Shown here in pieces: positions 50,357-58,465 of a stretch of DNA of 64,000 nt. Made by a program: the position numbers and the translations under genes. Source of the stretch: Chryseobacterium viscerum (GTDB taxonomy: Bacteria; Bacteroidota; Bacteroidia; Flavobacteriales; Weeksellaceae). Under the pieces are notes generated by a model. It was not told where the DNA came from and searched no databases. It was given only the letters and a program-made list of their open reading frames with translations. Position 1 is the first letter of the stretch; every line of letters starts with the position of its first letter. The DNA lies in assembly GCF_025949665.1 (NCBI RefSeq), contig NZ_JAPDFT010000001.1, forward strand, positions 2,108,001 to 2,172,000, read 5' to 3'.

Positions 50357-51541
50357 ATGATCATCAAGCTTTCTAAAATTTCTCTTCCGTTAAAACTCAC
50401 CTTTCTTATTTTTTCAATGGTTTTGAACTGTATGGGATTGATCATTCTGCAGCTGTCTGAAGAGAAAATCACCTATGGAGAATTGGGTTTTTTAGAATCA
50501 TTTAAAGACTTGCCCATCGCTTTTATTTCTCTTTTTGCAGTAAGTTTCATTAACAAAACGGGAACAAAAAAAGCACTGATTTCGGCTTTGATAATTGTTG
50601 GCTTTTGTTCTTGTCTGCTGCCATTTATAGAAGTTTTCTGGTTTTTCAAATTATGGTTTGCCATCATTGGAGCCTGTTTTGCCATTGGTAAAATTTGTGT
50701 TTTTGGAATTATCAGGAATAATATTTCGGATGAAAAATCGCTGGCAAAGACGATGAACAGTGTAGAAGCTTCATTTATGATCGGAATCTTTGTAGTTAAT
50801 ACCTGTTTTGGATGGGTGGTATCCAGTGAATACTCTGAATATTGGAAATTTTGTTTTTTATTAATTGCTTTCTTATCTGCATTAACAATATTCCTATTAT
50901 CAAAAATTACAATTTCTGAGGCCAAACCTTTGGAAAACACAAGTGTATTCTCTGAACTTTCAGGGTTTGTAACTCCTTCTATAACATTATTTCTTGGGGT
51001 TATATTTTTTATCGTTTTTGTAGAGCAGGGATTCAACTCATGGCTTCCCTCTTTTTATAAGAATCATCTGAAAGTCAATTCATTTTTTGCCCTTCAGGCA
51101 ACATCTTTTCTGGCGGTATTTTCTTATGTGGGAAGAACAGTAACAGCCAATATTATCCGAAGATTTTCATTGCCGGGCTACTATCTTTCATGTATGGCTT
51201 TTATCATTTCTTTATTGGCAATTATTGTAGGTGTGCAGTATTTTGATTCAGCAGATTCAAAGATAATTCTCTTCTTATTTCCGGTGATCGGTTTATTTTT
51301 GTCACCACTCTACCCTGTCATCAATTCAAAAATGATTGCACAGATGGACAAGGAAAAAGTAAACTTATTCACCTCTCTTATTGTTATTTTTTCCTCACTG
51401 GGCAGCTCTGTAAGCTCGATTATCATGGCAGTTCTGTTCGAAAAACAATTATTAAATTTTTATCCAATATATATCTTATCTTTCGTAATTCTTCTTTTTG
51501 TGACTAGTTTGGTATTTTTTAACGTTTCAAAAAGAAAATAG
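50357..51541 (+). CDS. MFS transporter, sugar-type
   Basis: The 394-residue protein has about 12 membrane helices and the MFS fold, without an obvious signal peptide. The first loop lacks the strict GxxxDRxGR motif, having SFINKTGTKKALI instead, which is common in sugar-uptake MFS proteins of Bacteroidota. It is divergent from SusC and 16 nt upstream of the Nudix regulator. It most likely imports glucose or a short gluco-oligosaccharide released by the periplasmic enzymes. The substrate is inferred from context. Confidence 0.85.
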   Translation: MIIKLSKISLPLKLTFLIFSMVLNCMGLIILQLSEEKITYGELGFLESFKDLPIAFISLFAVSFINKTGTKKALISALIIVGFCSCLLPFIEVFWFFKLWFAIIGACFAIGKICVFGIIRNNISDEKSLAKTMNSVEASFMIGIFVVNTCFGWVVSSEYSEYWKFCFLLIAFLSALTIFLLSKITISEAKPLENTSVFSELSGFVTPSITLFLGVIFFIVFVEQGFNSWLPSFYKNHLKVNSFFALQATSFLAVFSYVGRTVTANIIRRFSLPGYYLSCMAFIISLLAIIVGVQYFDSADSKIILFLFPVIGLFLSPLYPVINSKMIAQMDKEKVNLFTSLIVIFSSLGSSVSSIIMAVLFEKQLLNFYPIYILSFVILLFVTSLVFFNVSKRK

Positions 51542-51557
51542 TTTTATTTTTACAGCC

Positions 51558-52346
51558 ATGAAAATCAAAGACACAAAAAGTAAAGAAACACTTCGGGAAC
51601 TTATTGATACCAAAGATTTTGTTGCCCATATATCTGTTGACTGTACTATATTCGGCTTTCATAATAATATTTTGAAAGTCCTGCTTTTAAAGTATCACGA
51701 TCTTGACTTATGGTCACTTCCAGGTGGTTTTGTTTTCAATGATGAAGATTTAAGGGAAGCCGCAGCAAGGGTTTTATTTGAAAGAACACATCTTAAAGAT
51801 ATATTTCTGAAACAGTTTCATACGTTCGGAAGAATAGACCGTACAGAGAATAATGTTCATCAGATCCTTCTCAACAACAAAGGAATTGAGGTACCTGAAG
51901 ATCACTGGATCTTTCAAAGATTCATCACGGTAGGCTATTGCAGCCTTATTGACTTTTCAATGGCCAATACTTTCCCTGATGCCTTCAATGAAAGCTGTGA
52001 ATGGTTTGAAGTAAGCAATCTGCCTAAGATGGCATTTGATCATGACCGAATCATAGAAACAGGGTTAGAATATCTGCGGATGAACATCAATACAGAGGTA
52101 GCGGCCAGCAATCTGCTTCCCGAAAAGTTTACGATGAAAGATCTTCAGTCTCTTTATGAAACTATTTTAGGACAGAAATTCAGAAGAAATAATTTCCAGC
52201 GTAAAATTTTAAGTTTAAATATTCTTGACAGACTGGAAAAATTGTATGATGGCTCAGCCAATAAAGCGCCCTATCTGTATAAATTTAAAAGCAAGGTCCA
52301 CAATTCTACCAATCAGTATCCTATATCCAATGATGAGGAGACTTAA
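51558..52346 (+). CDS. Nudix/winged-helix transcriptional regulator (NrtR/AraR type)
   Basis: The 262-residue protein has an N-terminal Nudix fold (about 20-160) and a C-terminal winged helix (FTMKDLQSLYETILGQKFRRNNFQRKILSLNIL). The Nudix box at 56-79 reads GGFVFNDEDLREAAARVLFERTHL: the REx2EE core is degraded to RVLFER, so hydrolysis is unlikely and the fold probably senses a sugar metabolite, as in Bacteroides AraR. It follows the MFS gene by 16 nt and is the best candidate controller of the glucan locus. Confidence 0.88.
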   Translation: MKIKDTKSKETLRELIDTKDFVAHISVDCTIFGFHNNILKVLLLKYHDLDLWSLPGGFVFNDEDLREAAARVLFERTHLKDIFLKQFHTFGRIDRTENNVHQILLNNKGIEVPEDHWIFQRFITVGYCSLIDFSMANTFPDAFNESCEWFEVSNLPKMAFDHDRIIETGLEYLRMNINTEVAASNLLPEKFTMKDLQSLYETILGQKFRRNNFQRKILSLNILDRLEKLYDGSANKAPYLYKFKSKVHNSTNQYPISNDEET

Positions 52347-52474
52347 AACACAGAATTTATCTTATAAACAAATAAAAAGAGCATTATCTGTCTGAAAACC
52401 AACTGAAATATAAGTTTTCAAAAAAATTTTCAAGACACCACGAAAAATGTTACTTTTAACCAAATCAAAAAATC

Positions 52475-53653
52475 ATGTCATATTATCCTCTTACAAGCAT
52501 CCCTGATTATTATGGAATTGATGCTTTACTTACTGAAGAACACAAACTCATCCGCCAATCTGTAAGAGACTGGGTTGAAAGTTTTGTAATGCCGCAGATT
52601 GATCATGCCGCTCAAAATCATACAGATATACCTAATCTTATGAGAGAATTGGGGAAAATCGGAGCACTGGGACCTTATATCCCGGTTGAGTATGGCGGTT
52701 CAGGATTAGACCAGATTTCTTATGGTCTTATTATGCAGGAATTGGAAAGAGGAGATTCTGCAGTACGTTCTGCTGCTTCGGTTCAGAGCTCTTTGGTGAT
52801 GTTTCCTATCAATGAATTCGGTTCTGAGGAACAGAAAATGAAATATCTTCCTAAGCTTGCTGCGGGAGAAATGATCGGATCTTTTGGATTGACAGAACCT
52901 AATCACGGTTCTGACCCAGGTTCTATGGAAACGTATTTTAAAGATATGGGAGATCATTATCTTTTGAATGGGGCTAAAATGTGGATCACTAACTCTCCTC
53001 TATGCGATATCGCTGTGGTATGGGCAAAAAATGAAGAAGGAAAAGTACAGGGACTGATTGTTGAAAGAGGAATGGAAGGTTTCACCACTCCTGAAACTCA
53101 CAATAAATGGAGCTTAAGAGCTTCAAAAACCGGAGAATTGGTATTCAATGACGTAAAAGTTCCGAAAGAAAACCTTCTTCCTGGAGTAACAGGACTGAAG
53201 GGGCCTTTATCTTGTCTTAACTCTGCCAGATACGGAATTTCATGGGGAGTAATCGGTGCTGCCATTGACTGCCACTGTACTGCTGTTCAATACGCTAAGG
53301 AAAGAAAGCAGTTTGGAAAGCCAATCGGTTCTTACCAGCTTCAACAGAAAAAACTGGCTGAATTCTTAACAGAGATTACAAAGGCTCAGTTACTATGTCT
53401 TCAGTTAGGAAATCTTAAAAATGCCCACAAAGCAACTCCGGCTCAGATTTCTATGGCTAAACGTAACAACGTCAATATGGCTATTGAAATTGCCAGAGAA
53501 TCAAGACAGATCCTTGGTGGAATGGGAATCATGGGTGAATTCCCAATGATGAGACATGCTGCTAACCTGGAGTCTGTGATTACTTATGAAGGAACACATG
53601 ACGTTCATTTGTTAATCACTGGTTTAGATATTACAGGAATTAACGCTTTCTAA
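52475..53653 (+). CDS. Acyl-CoA dehydrogenase, glutaryl-CoA dehydrogenase-like
   Basis: The 392-residue FAD enzyme has the family signatures GPYIPVEYGGSGLDQISYGL, FGLTEPNHGSDPGSM, NGAKMWITNSPLCDIAVVWAK and GRKQFGKPI-type AKERKQFGKPIGSYQLQQ. ESVITYEGTHDVHLL contains the catalytic Glu in the glutaryl-CoA dehydrogenase position. These enzymes oxidise glutaryl-CoA to crotonyl-CoA in lysine and tryptophan breakdown. The closest subtype is inferred from the C-terminal pattern. It is monocistronic. Confidence 0.92.
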   Translation: MSYYPLTSIPDYYGIDALLTEEHKLIRQSVRDWVESFVMPQIDHAAQNHTDIPNLMRELGKIGALGPYIPVEYGGSGLDQISYGLIMQELERGDSAVRSAASVQSSLVMFPINEFGSEEQKMKYLPKLAAGEMIGSFGLTEPNHGSDPGSMETYFKDMGDHYLLNGAKMWITNSPLCDIAVVWAKNEEGKVQGLIVERGMEGFTTPETHNKWSLRASKTGELVFNDVKVPKENLLPGVTGLKGPLSCLNSARYGISWGVIGAAIDCHCTAVQYAKERKQFGKPIGSYQLQQKKLAEFLTEITKAQLLCLQLGNLKNAHKATPAQISMAKRNNVNMAIEIARESRQILGGMGIMGEFPMMRHAANLESVITYEGTHDVHLLITGLDITGINAF

Positions 53654-53673
53654 AGAAAGACAAACATATAAAG

Positions 53674-53706
53674 AAAGAGTCTGGCCAATGGTCAGACTCT
53701 TTTGTT
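53674..53706 (+). terminator. Terminator after the acyl-CoA dehydrogenase
   Basis: AAAGAGTCTG 53674-53683 and CAGACTCTTT 53693-53702 form a perfect stem followed by T residues. Confidence 0.9.
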
Positions 53707-53813
53707 TTACTCACTTTGCAGAGAATTGATATTCAATGAATAATTGTTGATGTTGCAATATTTTCAAAGATTTATTAAAGTTATTACCTTAATACCATAG
53801 AAAATATATCAAT

Positions 53814-55772
53814 ATGAGAAAAATCACAACTTTTTTACTAGGTCTTACCGCTCCATTCTACTTTGCACAGCAGGCTGGAGATGTTGTAAGTGCAGAACAG
53901 AAACTGGATTTAACGCCACAGGGAGTCATCAATTTTATCTCCAATAATCTTGGTGATCAGGATGCTCCGGAATTTGCCAGCTATCTGAACAGTTTTAATG
54001 TGGGCTTAAAGGGCTACAAGATTACTTATTACACCAAAAACGAAAACAATGTTCTTGTAAAAGCTACCGGACTGCTAATGTATCCCAATGTAGGATTCAA
54101 ATTATCAACAGTTGTATCTGATCATGGCACAACAGACAGCAGAAATAATGTTCCGTCTAATTTCAAAGGAGCATTAACAGCAGGCTTTGTTGTTGAATTG
54201 TCTTACGTCCTCAATGGCTATATTTTAATGGCTCCTGATTATGTAGGGATGGGAACCGGAGACGGAGTACACCCTTATGTAGATTATGCCACAGAAGCAG
54301 GCGCTACCATTGATTTCATTACCGCTGCTAATAAAGTACTGGCTCAATTGGGTGTCAAACGCTATGATGAGTACTTTTTAGCCGGATATTCCCAGGGGGC
54401 CCATGCTGCGATGTCTACTTTAAAAAGATTAAGCATTTCAAATCCCAATAATATCAAATTCAAATATGCTTATATGGGAGACGGACCGTATGATTTCTCC
54501 GGTGTGACTTTAAATAAAGGAGTTCTGGAAAAAGATATTTACCCGTTTACCTCATTCCTTGCCAATGTTCTTCACACCTGCAACAATACGGGATATAAAA
54601 CATACAATAGCAATATTTCAGAAGTTATTTCTGCAGAATACCTTGATAAATACAACTATCATGTTGTACAGGATAATGGCGGACTTTTATGGGGCCCTGT
54701 AATATGGAGAAAACTCTTTACAACCAGCTTCGTAAATGATGTCACCAATAATCCCAATAACAAGCTGAGACAGTGCATGAAACCTAAAGATGTGTACGAT
54801 TGGTACAACAAAACACCTATGACATTGGGGCATTCTACTGTCGATTTAGCTATTCCACCTGAAAACACTTCCAAAACCATAGATGTTCAGCGCGGATATT
54901 ATCCTTGGTGGGATCTGAATAAATACAAGCTGGATTCTTTCTACTGGGGACCGCTTGGGCACGTAGGAGGAATTCTTCCCTTTACTCTAGCTTCCAATGC
55001 CAAATTCAATACTTTACGAAGTGGCGGGCTTCTTAATGAATGGGCTATTGCAGGGTCTATCTTCGGTAAGCAGTCAGCTGAGAAAACGAATGAAAAGCCT
55101 TCCCTGCTATCTTCACAGATCAAACCGGATTTGGGCAGCATGCAATTGGTTGAAATTACGGATTTTAACAAAGAAAAAGCTCAAAGCAGAACAGCTAATG
55201 ACCGCAGCTTATCAACTTTAAAAGACGGAGTTTATCTATTGAAAATATCGGAAAATAATGAAAATAAAATAATTCCGTACATCAAAAATACCCCTAAAGA
55301 AATTGCTGAAAACGAGATTGTACAATCAGCAAATGCATCGCTTTTACAATTAAAAGTTGATCAGGAAGAACTTACTGCTGTGAATATTTTTGATGAAAAT
55401 AAAACGTTGGTAAAAAGCATTTCTCAAAAACAGTACCGTGAAGCCGGAGGAATCAACCTTCAGGATCTGGAAAATAAAAACTATACGCTTGAAGTAGTTA
55501 CGCCATATTACAATCTTCAGTTCAATAAAGCTGTTGGCAATACTCCATCATCAGAAAGCAGTACTGATATTTATGCTCAGAAACAGCAGATCATTGCAAA
55601 ATCCGCCAATGACATTAAAAACATCAGCATTTACAGTATTTCCGGTACTCTGATCGTTCAGCAGGAAGTCAATAAACCTTTATTTGAATCCAGAAACCTA
55701 GAATCTGGCGTGTATCTGGTACAAATCACGCTTTCTAATGGAAAAATTATTAATAAAAAAGTAAAACTGTAA
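53814..55772 (+). CDS. Secreted alpha/beta hydrolase with T9SS type A sorting domain
   Basis: The 652-residue protein has a signal peptide (MRKITTFLLGLTAPFYFAQ), then an alpha/beta hydrolase resembling secretory lipases. The nucleophile Ser is in FLAGYSQGAHAAMS near residue 195; TVVSDHGTTDSRNNVP and YVLNGYILMAPDYVGMGTGDG form the oxyanion region. The C-terminal ~85 residues (DIKNISIYSISGTLIVQQEV, NLESGVYLVQITLSNGKIINKKVKL) are a T9SS type A domain. A secreted lipase or esterase is likely; the substrate is unknown. Confidence 0.87.
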   Translation: MRKITTFLLGLTAPFYFAQQAGDVVSAEQKLDLTPQGVINFISNNLGDQDAPEFASYLNSFNVGLKGYKITYYTKNENNVLVKATGLLMYPNVGFKLSTVVSDHGTTDSRNNVPSNFKGALTAGFVVELSYVLNGYILMAPDYVGMGTGDGVHPYVDYATEAGATIDFITAANKVLAQLGVKRYDEYFLAGYSQGAHAAMSTLKRLSISNPNNIKFKYAYMGDGPYDFSGVTLNKGVLEKDIYPFTSFLANVLHTCNNTGYKTYNSNISEVISAEYLDKYNYHVVQDNGGLLWGPVIWRKLFTTSFVNDVTNNPNNKLRQCMKPKDVYDWYNKTPMTLGHSTVDLAIPPENTSKTIDVQRGYYPWWDLNKYKLDSFYWGPLGHVGGILPFTLASNAKFNTLRSGGLLNEWAIAGSIFGKQSAEKTNEKPSLLSSQIKPDLGSMQLVEITDFNKEKAQSRTANDRSLSTLKDGVYLLKISENNENKIIPYIKNTPKEIAENEIVQSANASLLQLKVDQEELTAVNIFDENKTLVKSISQKQYREAGGINLQDLENKNYTLEVVTPYYNLQFNKAVGNTPSSESSTDIYAQKQQIIAKSANDIKNISIYSISGTLIVQQEVNKPLFESRNLESGVYLVQITLSNGKIINKKVKL

Positions 55773-55812
55773 AATCAATCACTCTTCATATCTCATTTCA
55801 AGTTAATTTTTG

Positions 55813-55838
55813 GCACTTCAGCAATGAAGTGCTTTTTT
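55813..55838 (+). terminator. Terminator after the T9SS hydrolase
   Basis: GCACTTCA 55813-55820 pairs with TGAAGTGC 55825-55832 and is followed by six T. Confidence 0.93.
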
Positions 55839-55919
55839 ATATCAACAAACAACTGATATACAAAATCATAAATAACCTTACTTACATTATTTAATTAAGA
55901 TAAAAATTCTAACTGATGC

Positions 55920-58283
55920 TTAAAATTTAAAACCGACGCTAAAGTATATTCTTGAAAAATCAAGCTGGCTGTTTCTGGAAACATTTAAACTGATAGGACC
56001 AATAAGAGATTCGTATCCAAGGTTTACTCCATATCCAAACATATCGAAACTGTCCTTAAAAGGAGAAAGCTCCTCACTCACTTTACCATAGCTGAAGGAA
56101 GGGGTAAGATAAAGTCTTTTCATAATCCTGTACTGCAATGATATTGCTGTTTTAGCAACTGAGGTCATAGGAAGCTCTTTCTGGCGAAGGCCATTAAACT
56201 CTGGGCTTAAGAGATCATAATTATACTCACTTCCTCCAAGATTGTATTTCTGATTCAGGAAAAGATATGGAACCTTGCCTTCCTTCCCTGATCCGAAATT
56301 TGCCCCCAAAAACACATTTGCTTTGACAGTCAGTCTTCTTGTGATAGGGTAAAAAAAGTTCTCATTTAAAGTAAATGAAACGAGGTTTTCAGGTTCGTAA
56401 TAATAAGATTCTTTTGGATTAAGTATCAGATACAGGAGCGGCTGTACTGTATTCAGATCATAAAGCTGGTACCTGTCACCATAATAAAATCTTGTGCTTA
56501 CCTGAAGATGATTTCCTCTTGTTGTAAAATATCTTTTATTAAGATTATTCTGTTCAAACTTCAGGAATGTATTGAAATTGCTATGGTTATATAATTTCTT
56601 ACTGTAATTATCCACTTTGGCCTGATCCACTTTATCCAGTAAGCTGTACATTCTTTCGGTGCTGAACTCCGTTCCCAATGATAAGTAGGCATTTGGAGTA
56701 ATATTATAATTCAGAGCAATCTTTCCGGTGATATTACGGTACATATGGTTAGGAAAACGATCGCTGCCATCTTCGCTTACATCATACAATCTGAAGTTCA
56801 GATCATTACTCTTAAGATTAACCATCTTAGCTTCCAAATCCAGCCACAAACGCTCTCCGCTATCAAGGAACTGCTGATAAGCAAGTTTAGCCTTGAAACG
56901 TTCGGAAATATCTACGGTTGCCAGAAATCGGGATCTGTTCAGAAGGATATTCCTGTAAGTATAATTAACAATAATTCCTACCGATTGTTCCGTGTCATAA
57001 TGCAGAGCCAGTTTAAAAGCCCCTTTTTTTGCTCTTTTCACAAAAACATTCATCACAAGACCATCATTTTCATTCGTATAGGTATAATACACCTTTACAT
57101 ACTGGCGCATTCCAAAGACTCTGTCTATTGCTTCATTTACGGTTTTTGCATCGTAATACTTCCCTTCCGTCAGCCCCATTTGCTTTTTAAGCACTTCAAT
57201 CTCCGCGGCATCATTGATAGGAGTTCCGTCTTCTTCGTTAAAAGTAAATTTTGTAGTAGGCAGTTTCACCTCTGCAATCATCTGATGTTCATATTGGATT
57301 CCTGCTTTCCGCTGAGCTTCTGCCAGGGCTACAAACTCAGGAAGGTGTTTTCTCGCTTCTACCTCTCCAATTTTGATGATCCTCCTGAATTTGGCAAAAT
57401 CCTTCGTCGTAATATCACCCAATGGATCTACAAAGTCTACCAATACATTAGACAGCTCCTTTTGATGTTTAAAATCCTCTACCGAACGGATGGCATGCGT
57501 CTGATAAATCATTTTCATCGGATTTTCAATCTCTTTCTTGGTAAAAAGCCTGAAGCCCGTATATCCTCCAATCACAAAATCCGCTCCCATTTCTCTAACC
57601 TCATTGGCTGGATAATTACGGTCCAATCCGCCATCTACCAAAAGCTTTCCATCAATATAAACGGGTGCAAAAGCCGCAGGAATTGCCAATGTAGCACGAA
57701 TAGCAAGTGGTAAAGAGCCTTGTTTCTGCATCACCAGCCCTCCGTTTTCAATATCGGAAGAAGTAAGCTGAACAGGTATCTTCAGTTTGCTGAAATCATT
57801 GATATGTTTTGCATTGAAAGTAAGTGTATTAAGAACCTCTCCCATGTACTGTCCTTCAATATACGAGCCTGGAAGAGTTGGAAATCCTTTTACTACCGGA
57901 AATTCAAGAATATACTTATCATATTCGTCTTTTTCACTGATATTGACTTTGCTGTAAGGAATTTTATTGCTCAGAATCCTGTTCCAGTCCATTTTATAGA
58001 TCGTATGCTTCAGCTGGTCGGCATTATATCCCATCGCATACAAACCGCCCAGGATACCACCCATACTGGTTCCTGTGATGTAATCCACCTTGATTCCCAA
58101 TGAATCGATCATCTTTAGAATCCCAATGTGTGCAAAACCTTTTGCACCTCCACCACTGAGAGCAAGACCGAATTTAGTGTCTTTGGTCACATTCTGAAGC
58201 GCAATATTCAAGGAATCATTCTTTTGCTGAGACTTGGTAATAAGAGAGAAAGCTATGGCAAAAAATATCAGGATCTTTTTCAT
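55920..58283 (-). CDS. Patatin-like phospholipase with C-terminal Omp85-type barrel
   Basis: The 787-residue protein has a signal peptide and a patatin domain (about 36-330): oxyanion loop LSGGGAKGFAH (43-51), nucleophile Ser73 in GTSMG and Asp217 in DGG. A POTRA-like segment then leads to a C-terminal ~400-residue beta-strand-rich region typical of BamA/FhaC-type outer-membrane proteins, ending in a Phe. This is the PlpD/type Vd architecture, where the barrel is thought to export or anchor its own patatin domain. It is probably an outer-membrane lipase. Confidence 0.9.
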   Translation of the reverse strand: MKKILIFFAIAFSLITKSQQKNDSLNIALQNVTKDTKFGLALSGGGAKGFAHIGILKMIDSLGIKVDYITGTSMGGILGGLYAMGYNADQLKHTIYKMDWNRILSNKIPYSKVNISEKDEYDKYILEFPVVKGFPTLPGSYIEGQYMGEVLNTLTFNAKHINDFSKLKIPVQLTSSDIENGGLVMQKQGSLPLAIRATLAIPAAFAPVYIDGKLLVDGGLDRNYPANEVREMGADFVIGGYTGFRLFTKKEIENPMKMIYQTHAIRSVEDFKHQKELSNVLVDFVDPLGDITTKDFAKFRRIIKIGEVEARKHLPEFVALAEAQRKAGIQYEHQMIAEVKLPTTKFTFNEEDGTPINDAAEIEVLKKQMGLTEGKYYDAKTVNEAIDRVFGMRQYVKVYYTYTNENDGLVMNVFVKRAKKGAFKLALHYDTEQSVGIIVNYTYRNILLNRSRFLATVDISERFKAKLAYQQFLDSGERLWLDLEAKMVNLKSNDLNFRLYDVSEDGSDRFPNHMYRNITGKIALNYNITPNAYLSLGTEFSTERMYSLLDKVDQAKVDNYSKKLYNHSNFNTFLKFEQNNLNKRYFTTRGNHLQVSTRFYYGDRYQLYDLNTVQPLLYLILNPKESYYYEPENLVSFTLNENFFYPITRRLTVKANVFLGANFGSGKEGKVPYLFLNQKYNLGGSEYNYDLLSPEFNGLRQKELPMTSVAKTAISLQYRIMKRLYLTPSFSYGKVSEELSPFKDSFDMFGYGVNLGYESLIGPISLNVSRNSQLDFSRIYFSVGFKF

Positions 58284-58465
58284 TGTTGATTCTTGGTGTA
58301 TCCGATTGAAACTTTAAAAGTTATAAGGAGTAAAGATACACAAAAAAGTTACCTGCTTTACGGACGTTTTTGTGAACTAAATAAATGTATTTCCGTGTAT
58401 TACTTTAAAAAAATAACATATTGATTTTCAAGCAATACAAACCATTGAATCAATATTAAATAATT

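Noticed and set aside
56745..57713. Long plus-strand open frame across the patatin gene
   Set aside because: It is antisense to a well-supported gene with clear motifs, and its composition fits a shadow of that gene's codon use.
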